DNA of 64,000 bases from Wuchereria bancrofti (lineage: Eukaryota; Nematoda; Chromadorea; Rhabditida; Onchocercidae). The DNA is taken from NCBI GenBank assembly GCA_005281725.1, contig SSBO01000004.1:1612001-1676000 (forward strand), written 5' to 3'. The notes under the pieces are model-generated. The model was given only the letters and a program-made list of their open reading frames with translations, was not told where the DNA came from and did not search any database. Numbering within the stretch: position 1 is the first letter of the stretch; each line of letters starts with the position of its first letter. This document shows, one piece after another, positions 25,139-35,428 of this stretch. The translations under genes and the position numbers were made by a program.

Positions 25139-28100
25139 AACAGCTGTTTTGCAAGGTTAAGCAAATAGAAGAAACACCTTTTTATGATTGAAAATTTCAT
25201 TTTTTAACTATTTTTACTTGCTTTACTAGTGTGATATTTTTTGCCAGTTATTCCGAACAGAAATCTACGTTCGCCTTATCGCTTTAATATGAAAAAAAAT
25301 CAAAATGTCGTATTGAGAGCTGCTAAAGAAGCTAACAGTTAATGTTCTAGGCAGCTATAAAAACTTTAAATTGTCCTTTAATGATTTCAACTTTTCAACT
25401 TCTATTCTGCTCTATCCAATTTTACATCTCTACATCTGCCGTCCTTTTATTCTGATTAACTGTGATAGAATAGATTCTAACGCTACTGAGATGTCCAGGT
25501 AACAAATCATTTAGTTCATTAGCTATTTAGACTTTAAATCGTTAATTCCCTGGCCCTAAACATCCGACTTATTTCCTCAGCTTCTCAATCTATTTTGATG
25601 TATAAAGTAGTAATTTAGCACTAACCAACTTTGCCAACTCCGCAATGAGTGAAGTATTGGTTTTTTGATCTGCAACTGTTTCTTCCACTGTGCATTCATT
25701 TTGTTGTGAATTCTGCTACACTTCAAGGATTCTTTAGGTACCACTTATGATTACTTCACTGAAAAACTATGTCATCTCACCCTTGCAACTATTATGCATG
25801 AAAGAATCTTTGTTACCTGACGATGGTATTTAGACGTCCCAACCTCAAAAGTTTGAAATGGGATGAAGAGGAGGAGATGGAGAAGAAAACGTATTTCATA
25901 TTTGATTGTAAAATCAATTTTATCACTTCAGGAATGATTAATAGACGTATCTGTACGAAAAATAGTGTTATACAAACAAGCAATGATAGATTTTGTGATA
26001 ATATATGTATATCTTCAATGTTATTTAAAAATTTGGGAGGTGACACAAAAATTGTTGGAAAGTTTTGAGAGGCCAAAAAAGTTTTGTAGATTGATGGAAA
26101 TATGGTTGAACAAAAGTGTAATGTGTAGGAAATTTAACCATTACTTGCATATCCATTGGATACCATAGGAGTGATTTCAATGATATGGGAAGAAACATTT
26201 TGATTACAAAATTAAAGTGGAAGTAAATTTTAGATCAAATTATCACTTCATTAGATATAATAAATCAATTGAAACGTCTTCCACCAACTTTTCTGAATTT
26301 TTCCAATTCTATTTTGAAATTTGAAACTAAATTTGTGATTAATAAAAAAATTTTGAGATATCTTATGTTGCACAGAGCAAAATTTGGAAATTATTAAGTT
26401 GTTCTCAATAATTTTATTTTCAGATTTTCTCCTTTGACATAAAACATAAAAGGAACAAAATTTTTTTTCATCTAAGACAGCAAACTTTCATTCTGTCTTT
26501 GTTTAAGAAATAAATCTAATTTGACAAGTAATTTTCATTTGATAGCTATTTAATGATTAATTCACTCTTTTAGATGCAATACTACGAGCAAATATGTAAT
26601 GACATTTTATTGCGTTTGCTTGGGATCGAACAAATATTTCCTCTGACTCAATAAAAATATTTTTAACGGCTTTAACAATAATTACATTATTTATCATGAT
26701 TTAGAGATAGCTGCGATAAAATTCCAGCAGGTACTAAATCTCATTAACTTTTATATTGCCTCTTTGATTAGGTGCTTAACTTTACTAATAATTAATCTAA
26801 AAATTATTCCTCCAGGGATCTGCACGAGAGGGATTTGGAAAGGATTTAAGAAAAGAAATTTATGGAACTATCTGGAATTTTTCCTGCATTCAACATTATC
26901 AAAGCACTCAGAATTTATTCCTAATTTAATTCACTTGTGATTTTATTTTTATTTGTATCGGAATAGTCAATACCAATTAGAAACATAACGAATTCAGAAT
27001 AAAAAGTAAATAAAAGGGGAAATAACCACACACGTGATGCATCATTTGCAAATAAATTCATTTGCGCTTGATTTACACTAGGCATTTGCGGAACGGTCAG
27101 TAAAATGGTCATCTAGGTTGATAACAGAAATTTTATAAAGTGCAGAGTTTTCAACTATTTATTATGCTCTACAAATACCTAACAAGCTAGAAATAGTTTC
27201 TTTGTGTTCTCGCGATCTATCGAGCCGTCGATTTCGATTGCAGTTACTTCATCCAAGACGAACGGAATCATTTTCCATAAACAAAAAGTGAGAGAAGTAG
27301 TATTCAGAACAAAAGCTTTACTAGTCGGCCATTGCAAGCCAATTCTTACTAATTACACCAACATAATTGAACAGGTGAGGAAAAATGTTATTAATTCGAA
27401 AAAAATTATCTGTGAAGAAATTAAAGTGCCCCAGTTTTCCGAAGTATTGGTCGAAAATTAAAGCAAACTCAATCTCTAACTGGATAAAACTCTTTAGAGC
27501 AATACATGTTTAATCTGAAATCTTAAGGAATGAAAACATAAAATTTTCGTAAGATTTTAACAAAAGTTAAAGCAAAAGTTTGGTTAAGTAAAAAGCTTTA
27601 CCTACATCTTTATATGTACTAAATCTATCAGCAGACTACTACTTGTACAGTAATAGATATTATAACCAGCGGTTTTACTTAAAACTATTTAAAAATAAAG
27701 TGATTATAAGTAAAAAATAGCTTATAACGAAGGAAGAAGATGGCAGTGAATTACAATAAATGATTTAATGTGATTTTATGAGTTTAATCTGCTGAAATGT
27801 TTACATCTCAATTTTTTCTTTAAATGAGGAATAGATTTGAACGTAAAAAATGGATGATTAATACTTCCAGTTGCATTTCGCAATGAAAAAGAAACATGCC
27901 GGATCAGTTCATAACCAAGTAATAATCCACGCAAAACTCGTCTTTTTAGACTTTCAGGTGCTCTGGTAACTGATAATTTCTGTTGATTCTATGAGTGTAA
28001 TTATTTTCATCAATTGCTGATATTATAATGCCTTAAGGGAATTTCTAATCTAAAATAGATGCAATCACTCCGGTTGCTGGCTGAATACCAGTGGTCAAAA

Positions 28101-28564
28101 GTTAAGACTTGCTCTTCACCTTTGCATTATTTAAACTGGTAAAAGAGAAGCCTTCAAAGCTTCAATGGAAAAGAATGAAGATGAACCGAAAGACTGTAAA
28201 GAGAATAAATTAAAACTTCCATTACTCTTCTCACATTTTTGTTAGGTAACCCAAAAAGTCTTTCGTGATAGTGGAAAAATGTTTAACTGAAACAGTTGCT
28301 AACAACTTATTCGCATGATTGGAAATTCATAAATGAATTAAAAGAAGTGATTGTAACTTCAAAATACTCATGAATTTTCAAACTTTCAGCATTTTTCTAA
28401 TTTCGAATTTTTGGAGCAGCTATTCGGAAATTTCAAAAAGGTATGAAAAAGTTATTGATCTTATATTTCATGAAATAAGAGATTTTCTCAAACAATTTAT
28501 TCCATTTTCCTAATTCCATAGTGACAACTAAGTTCAGAAAATTTAAGTTGATAAAATATCATGC

Positions 28565-31289
28565 TCAAGGCATAATTTTGCGATATGTAGCTAAAAAGTT
28601 TTCTGTCCCACTAGCTGTTTCGACACGGACTTTCATTGTCATATGGTTAAAATCCAGAATCTCGAATCGTCGCTCGAACTGTAATTGGAAGTTAGAATTA
28701 AATATGTTCATAATGAATAAGAAACTGGAGTAAGGAAAAGAAGTTTTAGAAGTAGTAAGAAGTGATAAGAGTATGGCACTCAATTGTTGAGGATATGCGC
28801 ACTTTTAAGTTATTCTGGCGCTGTATACGAGGTTGGAAAGAGGGAATTTCCTTCATGTTTGGTTGCACTTTCTACTTTTGCTTTATTTAATAGCAATCAC
28901 TGACTAAACAAAAAATAAAAAATGTGTCATATATTCAATCAAGTAGAAGGATATATTACTGCATTGTTTTAATCAGCTTTTTGCTATCAGCTGAAGTTAG
29001 TTAATGTCTAAAGTATAACTTAGCCTGTTCCTGAGTAAAATAATTGAAATGCAAATTTTTTTGTTTATAAAAAACTTCGCAACATATGAAGAGTACCTCT
29101 CGAATATCCAACTCGTTACCACTACTTCCAACTGAAAATGTTCGGCGCAGAAATTGTTTCAGATGAAATGTGATTTTACGGCCCACTACTGTTCCTTGTT
29201 CCATCATCGAATAGCCTACAAGATTCATTTTATGAAAAAAGTACATTTGCTTCAAGTCTTAGCAGACTGAAATGAGCTAAGACCAATTTTGCTACCGATA
29301 AGTATGGTGCAAACTTCAAGAAAACATAGTGTGGAAAATTTCACTTGTTAATGGTTGCTTTATCTTCCGTGAGATTCTACAGCAATAAGTACCTTCGCTA
29401 CTAGTGGTCAAATATGCGATGTGTATGCGAGGATCTCGTTTTGTTGCATTTTTTACTGGCATAAAACCATAATCTGATCGTATAATATTCTTCTGAGAAT
29501 CAAAATAGGTGTGCCTGAAATTGTACGTGATATTTTAAGACTCAAAATAATCCTTGTGGTAGAGAGAAAACAACAGAGTCAGAAAGACTTTAATTTTACA
29601 TATCAACTTAATTCATATGTTTAGAGTCAAAAGATGCTTATTTTTCTAATCTATTTCATAAACTGTTTTCAATTTATTAATCAGTGTATGTAAATATTTC
29701 ATTGTTAATATTACTGAGTGTAACACATGTATATATTATTCATTATTCATTTCTAGACCATAAAAAATACTATTTTTGACGCAGATAATTTATAAATCTA
29801 AGCAAAGCAACTATCTTTTGTATTCGGAGATTTTTTATAAGAAATGTAGATTGCATATAAGAGTATTGCTTTGATTTACATGCATATAAGAGTGTTATTT
29901 TGATAAACATTGATAACATACCAGATGATCATAACAGCATGATCAAGATTACTAACAACATATATAAACTGTCTGATTGCGTTATTATTTACTCAAAATT
30001 TCATGTAAAATGCAAATATCGTATCCTCTGTTTATTTCTGTGGGTATTGCAAGCATTACCTGCACATTACCTACACTGTTCTGTAAGTAATGGGTATTTA
30101 TTTGCTAAAATAAACCTTCTTAATACCCTCAGAAATGGAGATCAAAAAAGGCTTGAGATGCATCAGTTTTAGACTTGCTGAAATTTATCATCAATGCGTA
30201 TTAAATCACAGAAAACATGAATTTAAACAATAAAATTCGAAAGAATATACGATATTGAATTCGAATATTTACGATGAAGTATGATTGATGATCGAATTCG
30301 GATTTGCTTATATTTGATATGTTTCTATAATTTGTTTCAGAAGTTTTTTTTCTAAAAATCATTTCATAATTCATTTTCCGCTATTAAATGCTAACAATCA
30401 CTTCTTATTACAGAAATACAAATGGCATCGGAGTATTTCTAAACAAAAAAGGTAATTAGTAGAAGGTAGGTATGGATGAAACTATTTAAGAGATGGCTAC
30501 TAATAAACTGTTAAAGTTTTACTTGTCAAATAAATAAAAGTACGACCGAAATTGCTTTCTCATAGCGCAAGAGTTCTTAGAGAATAACAATCTGTGCCTA
30601 AACGTCTATACAAAAGTGACAAAAATTCGATTGCAAATTCTGCAGAAATAACAAGAATCAATATAATTTATTGAACGATGTCTAAAGAAATTTTAGCTGT
30701 AGTATTTTTACTGATGAATTATGAGAATATGAATTTCTTTAATCTGTAAATCATTTGTGTTCTAGTTAAGTAAAAATCGAACTCACGTAATGTTGGCAGC
30801 ACGGGCGCCAAATTTTGGAATTGGATTAATGGCAATATCGATTAGATCAGGAGGACTGTATTCACGCGTCGGACCGGATTTTGTCTCCAGTTGCCAAAGC
30901 CCGATCAACTCCATAATAGGCCTCAAATCCGGTGGTAGTTTTCTCAGATCATATCCTGGTATCATTTAAATCAAAATTTATTTTAAGAAATCCAAAATCT
31001 TAGCCCAGCAATTTGATGAACTTTTCAGCGTTATAAACTGCATTAGGAGCAATTAAGAGACCATCAATCAATTTGGAAAAAGTAGAAATCATAGATTACA
31101 TCTATTTCGATCAAAAGAATGTAATCTTTCAGAATCAGTAATGAAGTACAGCTGTGCTTTAATTCACACTAGAAAACCATTTATTTTTTTGTATTTTAAA
31201 CTTTCTAAAGCCTTACGTTCTTCGTGCCCGGCGCATATTTCTTCAGCGACACATAAAAGTGAAAGAACTGGAAGTAACAAATTTTTCAT
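28565..31289 (-). CDS. Secreted nitrobindin-like (THAP4 C-terminal / FABP-like) protein
   Basis: Five exons in transcript order: 31289-31217, 30955-30787, 29514-29393, 29215-29097 and 28678-28565. Phases agree throughout and give 198 aa. Residues 1-21 are a clear signal peptide (MKNLLLPVLSLLCVAEEICAG). The rest matches the nitrobindin/UPF0678 beta-barrel family: PPDLRPIMELIGLWQLE near the start, SSEGYSMMEQGTV in the middle and a terminal TYRKI. A TTTTCAG lies a few bases before the ATG (about 31294-31300) and looks like a trans-splice acceptor; AATAAA lies at 28496-28501. Family relatives are usually cytosolic or nuclear-protein domains that bind heme b through a His shortly before the terminal T-Y-K motif; here that stretch reads TENFLATYRK with no His, so heme binding is doubtful. 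The ligand is unknown. Without the first exon, the second exon offers its own ATG (30965), but the phase-matched signal-peptide exon is preferred. Confidence 0.85.
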
Positions 31290-31881
31290 GGTACTGAAAA
31301 TGTGGTTAATAACTTTTGAAAGATGCAAGAGTCCTGAACTTGCGTGTTTTAAATGAGAAGAAATGTTTCAAACATATTAGACAATTTTAAAAATAACACA
31401 ATGTGTTAGGAAGGATTCGCCAGTACTGGAAGTATTCAAAGAGAATTACAGAGTTAGGAGAATTAAGCAAGAATCAACTCCATAATTTACTGAGACGACT
31501 TTTAAGTAACTTTTTAAATAATTCGTAATCAAACAACTTTACAATCAAATGATTTGGCTGTCGATAAGCACTGATACTTAAATATTTTTCTGGTATTAAT
31601 ATATTACAAAAAATTCATTTGACTCTCGGCAGATGATTAAATTTTAGAATCCTGAATTTAGTCTAACAGGACAAAAGACTTCAAGGTTTCGATCAATTAG
31701 GTCGTTCACTAACATTGTATTATATTTTAGCTTCCCCTCCATTCAAAAGTTTGTTTCTGCATTTCCGTTCCATTGTAGATCAAAACTAGTTTCGGAATTT
31801 CTGAAATTTTTAAACAAATAACTGACAATTTTCAATGCATTTACAACTAACTCCCTTTTAGTATCTTTAAATAATATCTCG

Positions 31882-32157
31882 GTGATGACTAATGATAAGT
31901 GCTCTCCTATGCGAGGAAAGAATTATTACAAATTAAACAGTGCTAATCAATTCTTGAAAGGCAAAATTAAAACGATGAAAATGCCGAAAAATGGCGTGGT
32001 GCCGAAAATTGTGTCTTGCTACGCTGAATCATTGAAAAGATCATGCATGGCGGACGGAATCCGGTTTCCTTACCAACAGTTCTCCGTCGAAGAGATTGCT
32101 ATACGGTTACGTGTGACAGCGAAAAGTGCTACATGTATTATTGCTGTTATTGATTAA
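31882..32157 (+). CDS. Uncertain single-frame ORF, unrecognised
   Basis: A 91-codon frame from an ATG at 31882 to TAA at 32155-32157. Its second half (from KMPKNGVVPKIVSCYAESL onward) is less AT-rich than its surroundings and is closed by stops on the other strand, which is why it is kept. No domain, signal peptide or membrane segment is seen, and no splice partners were identified. It could be a small gene, an exon of a longer transcript or chance. Confidence 0.25.
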   Translation: MMTNDKCSPMRGKNYYKLNSANQFLKGKIKTMKMPKNGVVPKIVSCYAESLKRSCMADGIRFPYQQFSVEEIAIRLRVTAKSATCIIAVID

Positions 32158-32726
32158 CCCATAATATCAAATTTTGGTTGTAACAATAGTATCAATTATT
32201 GAAGTAACCGAAAAGAAGAGAAAATACATTTGAACTATTCGTTAAGTCTGCTAGAAATATTGTTTTACTTTACAAATAGATGCGCCGAAAATACTTCAAA
32301 AAGCTTACGAGGAATAAAGAAATCATTGTCAGATATTTTTAGTGGTTAACTGAGTCATTCATATAACATCTCATCTCTGTAGAAACAAATCGTTATGATC
32401 ATATATCTTTTAAAGAAACAAGACAGGAAGTTGTAAATGGAAGAAATCCATCCCAAGTATAATCGTCCAGCTTCTTGTCGAACTGTTTCTATCATCTACA
32501 AATAATAAACAAATTCAAAAATTCTTGAGTGGGAAGCAGGAGAAAATCATTTCGAACAAAGCGAACCTTATAAATGTAATAATTTGAATTAAGAAATGTT
32601 GTAAACAGCAAGTAGCATTTCTTGTTTGAATCTCATCTTGACACCACCCATTCTCGTTTCTGTTATCTGTTATCCGAGAATCTTCCAATTTTATGCTTAA
32701 AATTTTCAGATTTATTACTCATAAAC

Positions 32727-32798
32727 ATATCACGAGGACATTTCGTCTAATTGTTAGCCTAAATATCACAAGGATATTTCGTCCAATTGTTAGGTTAG
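32727..32798. repeat. 36-bp imperfect direct duplication
   Basis: Two adjacent 36-bp copies, starting at 32727 and 32763, each containing ATATCAC...GGA.ATTTCGTC.AATTGTTAG. They differ at about six positions. The pair lies about 440-515 bases upstream of the TIM22 start codon. No known element is recognised. Confidence 0.8.
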
Positions 32799-33241
32799 AA
32801 ATTTTTGGGTATTTGCATTGATATGTGTTATGTACTGATAAGGCAATTCTTTCTGCAGTGTTGAGACCTTCGATAATGCAAATGATATTGAGTCCATTAA
32901 ATGAAACTTAGGCGAAGTAGAAACACGTACGTGTTACGAATACAAATACACGGACCGCACCTCAACCAATCGTAAGAAAGAAACGGTTGTGTATGAAAAG
33001 GAACTGCGTTAAATCCTGACATTATGATGCTTTGCTTTATGTTGGTCTTTTCGTAGTGTTTTTCACGGAGTCGTCTTGGAAGTGCGATTAAGTCTTCCTT
33101 TCACAACAATTCCAGCAAATCCGAGACTAGTTTAGAGTTTGTCGAGGAAGACAGTTTCATTTATTTAGGAATTTCTTCTTTCAATTTATTTTAGTTTATT
33201 CAAGATTTGAACAAACCGTTGAAATTTAAAAATCATAGAGA

Positions 33242-34409
33242 ATGCTGGAATTCAAAAATCCTTTTGGTAACCCATTCCGAGTGGAAAGAACGGAAGCGAA
33301 AGAGAAACGAGTCGGAGAATTCAGTTACATTCCTTCAGCTTATTGTCAACTAATGGATGAAATGATTGGAAGGAGGACTAGGCCGTGGAATGCTGGTCGC
33401 ATTCCTATAAAGCCTCTTCAGGTTAATTCACTGTCCACTTCGCTATATATTCTTTTAAATGTTTTGGAGCTCAGAATTATCAAAAAGAAGTTAGGAACGA
33501 CCTGTTAGTCTAACCTAGAAAAATTCGGAGAATGTTGTTGGAAGACGAATTTGCCAAGTTTTGGGAAGTCTGATTCAGATAGTATCAGAAACGTGAAAAC
33601 ATATCCTTATTGTAGTATCAAGTTCTGATATGGGTAAATATTAGTTTTAGGGTAGGAAATTTCGTTAAAAGTTTTTCAGACTTTTACTTTACCAGAAATG
33701 ACCCGTGAGGAGTTAATATTTGCTCGATTGATGGAGAATTGCGCTTGCAAGTCGACTATTGCAGCAATTGCTGGTTTTGGTCTTGGCATTGTTTTCGGTT
33801 TATTTACTGCTTCAGTTGATCCGCATGCGACTATGGCATTTGGGGCTGATCCAACAAAAATTGTATGGTTCCTTTTTCTATTAATTTCATTGCACACGTG
33901 TAAGCTTTACAATTTTCAGCTGATTTACTTGATTTTCAACTAAACTAACTGCTGAAAACTACTACGATGAGTTTTTTTATCATCGTCGCAGCTTAAATTA
34001 TCCTAGCATCTGTATGATTGCTATTGACACTATCTCGTTGTGTCATTTGTACCGTGTGTGATTTTGTGATAGCATTGTATTTAGCGGTTGTTTTGTTAAC
34101 GATTAAATAATCTAACAAAAAGTTAGATTTTGTTGTTTACAGCCAACGCTGAAAGAAATGTGGTTGGAATCGAAGTTACGAATGCGTTCGTATGGAAAGA
34201 ACTTCGCTTCTATAGGATTTTTATTTACGGGTACCGAATGCTTAGTGGAAACTTATCGAGCATGTAATGATTGGAAAAATGGTACTTTAGCTGGAGCGAT
34301 TGTTGGTGGTTTGATTGGTCTTCGTGCAGGTGTAAAGCCAGCTGCTTTAGGTGCGGCAGGTTTTGCTGCATTTTCAACTGTTATTGATTACTACATGAAA
34401 TACAGGTAG
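33242..34409 (+). CDS. TIMM22: Mitochondrial import inner membrane translocase subunit TIM22
   Basis: Three exons, 33242-33421, 33680-33862 and 34143-34409, all joined in phase 0, encode 209 aa. The protein is a Tim17/Tim22/Tim23-family channel subunit that inserts carrier proteins into the mitochondrial inner membrane. Family signatures include [18 protein letters not shown] (residues 79-96), the central [19 protein letters not shown] (137-155), [12 protein letters not shown], and the Gly/Ala-rich end [16 protein letters not shown]. Four hydrophobic segments rich in small residues fit the family. Cys81 and Cys154 match in position the conserved Cys pair that forms a disulfide in Tim22 proteins. 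Length is close to animal Tim22 (about 195-200). The closest start is ATG 33242; an in-frame ATG within exon 2 would lose the conserved N-terminal half. AATAAA at 34968-34973 could end the transcript. The first of three collinear plus-strand genes. Confidence 0.95.
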
Positions 34410-35428
34410 TAACTAAGAAGCGATGTAGATTCATAACCAATGTTGTTAGATTATTTAGAAAGATCCAAATTTTTGTTTTTAAATGAAAAACTCTCATAAT
34501 AAGTTTAGTATATGTTAGCTTTTGTTGCCAAATATTATTTCAGTTTTGTATTTTGAAGATTTCAAACCGCACTCGCATTCTTGTTGCTGCCTAGCTTTCG
34601 AGACTATTGTTTAAAAATAACCGAAAATTTTGTAAACAAGTTCTTGGTTCGGATTAAATTCCGTGCTTCGAGAGTTGTTTTGTTGTCTTCAATCGATGGC
34701 GGAAGTTTTTTTAGTGTTTAAGACAGACATTAAGATTTTGTGCTTTCGTTTAGACACTTATGTAAATATCATATTTGTATAATTGAAATTACTTTTTTGA
34801 AGATTTTTTCGAAATTTTCGAGGTTGAGACTTAAGTTAGTATTCAAGTATGTGTTGCAAGTCGGGACACACTTAAATTGGACGGGTACTCTGTTTCTGTT
34901 GCTGTTTTATGTGTTCTGATGTTTCCATTTTCATATTTACTTAATTTATTGGACTTAAGTCATTTCAAATAAAAATTTGAAGATTTGTTTTGAAATTCTG
35001 TTGTTTTAGTCTCAGCTGAATAATAATTCTGCAGTAGAAATTGTCCTTTATCCTTTGTTTAATTTAAATGTTTTATCTTCTGTTAAGCGCGACATTTTTG
35101 ACTAGCATCTAAGGTAGGAAATATACGTGGAAATTTTTGGTACTGACATGTTTTTTTTGGTTTCATAGGATATCAGTTGATCAGGAAAACATCTCTATCT
35201 GAGCAAATTACATTGCTGTTCACACTATGAGCTGCTTTTTGTAAAATGAAGAATTATATAGGAAATTTTAGATTATTTGAAGTGAATATAGTTAAGGTTT
35301 TTTCTTCATCGAGTTATCTTAATGTTCTTTAGTTAGTGGGTTTTCATGGACCTTCTTCAGTGGGTTCGTTTCTTTGCTCTCCTTCTTTAATATTTTGATC
35401 AGAACTCAAAAATTAAGTGTTTTTCAAG

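Larger units (their letters stand above)
9727..28564. other. 18.8-kb gene-free stretch 5' of the forkhead gene
   Basis: No gene could be built here on either strand. The open frames present (up to about 117 codons, e.g. 22086-22439 minus) show no recognisable domain, no coherent splice partners and often overlap an equally open frame on the other strand. A long non-coding flank is typical of developmental transcription-factor genes and may hold their enhancers; that is inference. Visible landmarks are a small perfect inverted repeat near 10131-10160, a CA repeat at 12277, the GC-box hairpin element at 12404, a CCCA repeat at 14263 and the 38-bp array at 19510. Confidence 0.6.
31290..33241. 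other. Intergenic region between divergent genes
   Basis: This interval separates the minus-strand nitrobindin-like gene from the plus-strand TIM22 gene, so both promoters should lie inside it. It contains one open frame of uncertain status (31882-32157) and a 36-bp direct duplication (32727-32798). Acceptor-like TTTATTTTAG ends at 33194, 47 bases before the TIM22 start codon, and may be a trans-splice or 5'-UTR splice site. Confidence 0.5.

Noticed and set aside
26921..27112. Minus-strand frame beginning MTILLTVPQMPSVNQ with a possible donor after 26 codons
   Set aside because: No partner exon found on the minus strand in the following kilobases.
27204..27371. Plus-strand frame ending in a good donor (CAG|GTGAGG)
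   Set aside because: No ATG, weak acceptor options and no next exon; a single good donor is expected by chance in this much DNA.
29842..29905. Two nearby copies of GCATATAAGAGT...TTGAT
   Set aside because: A short imperfect duplication inside an intron of the nitrobindin-like gene, with no sign of function.
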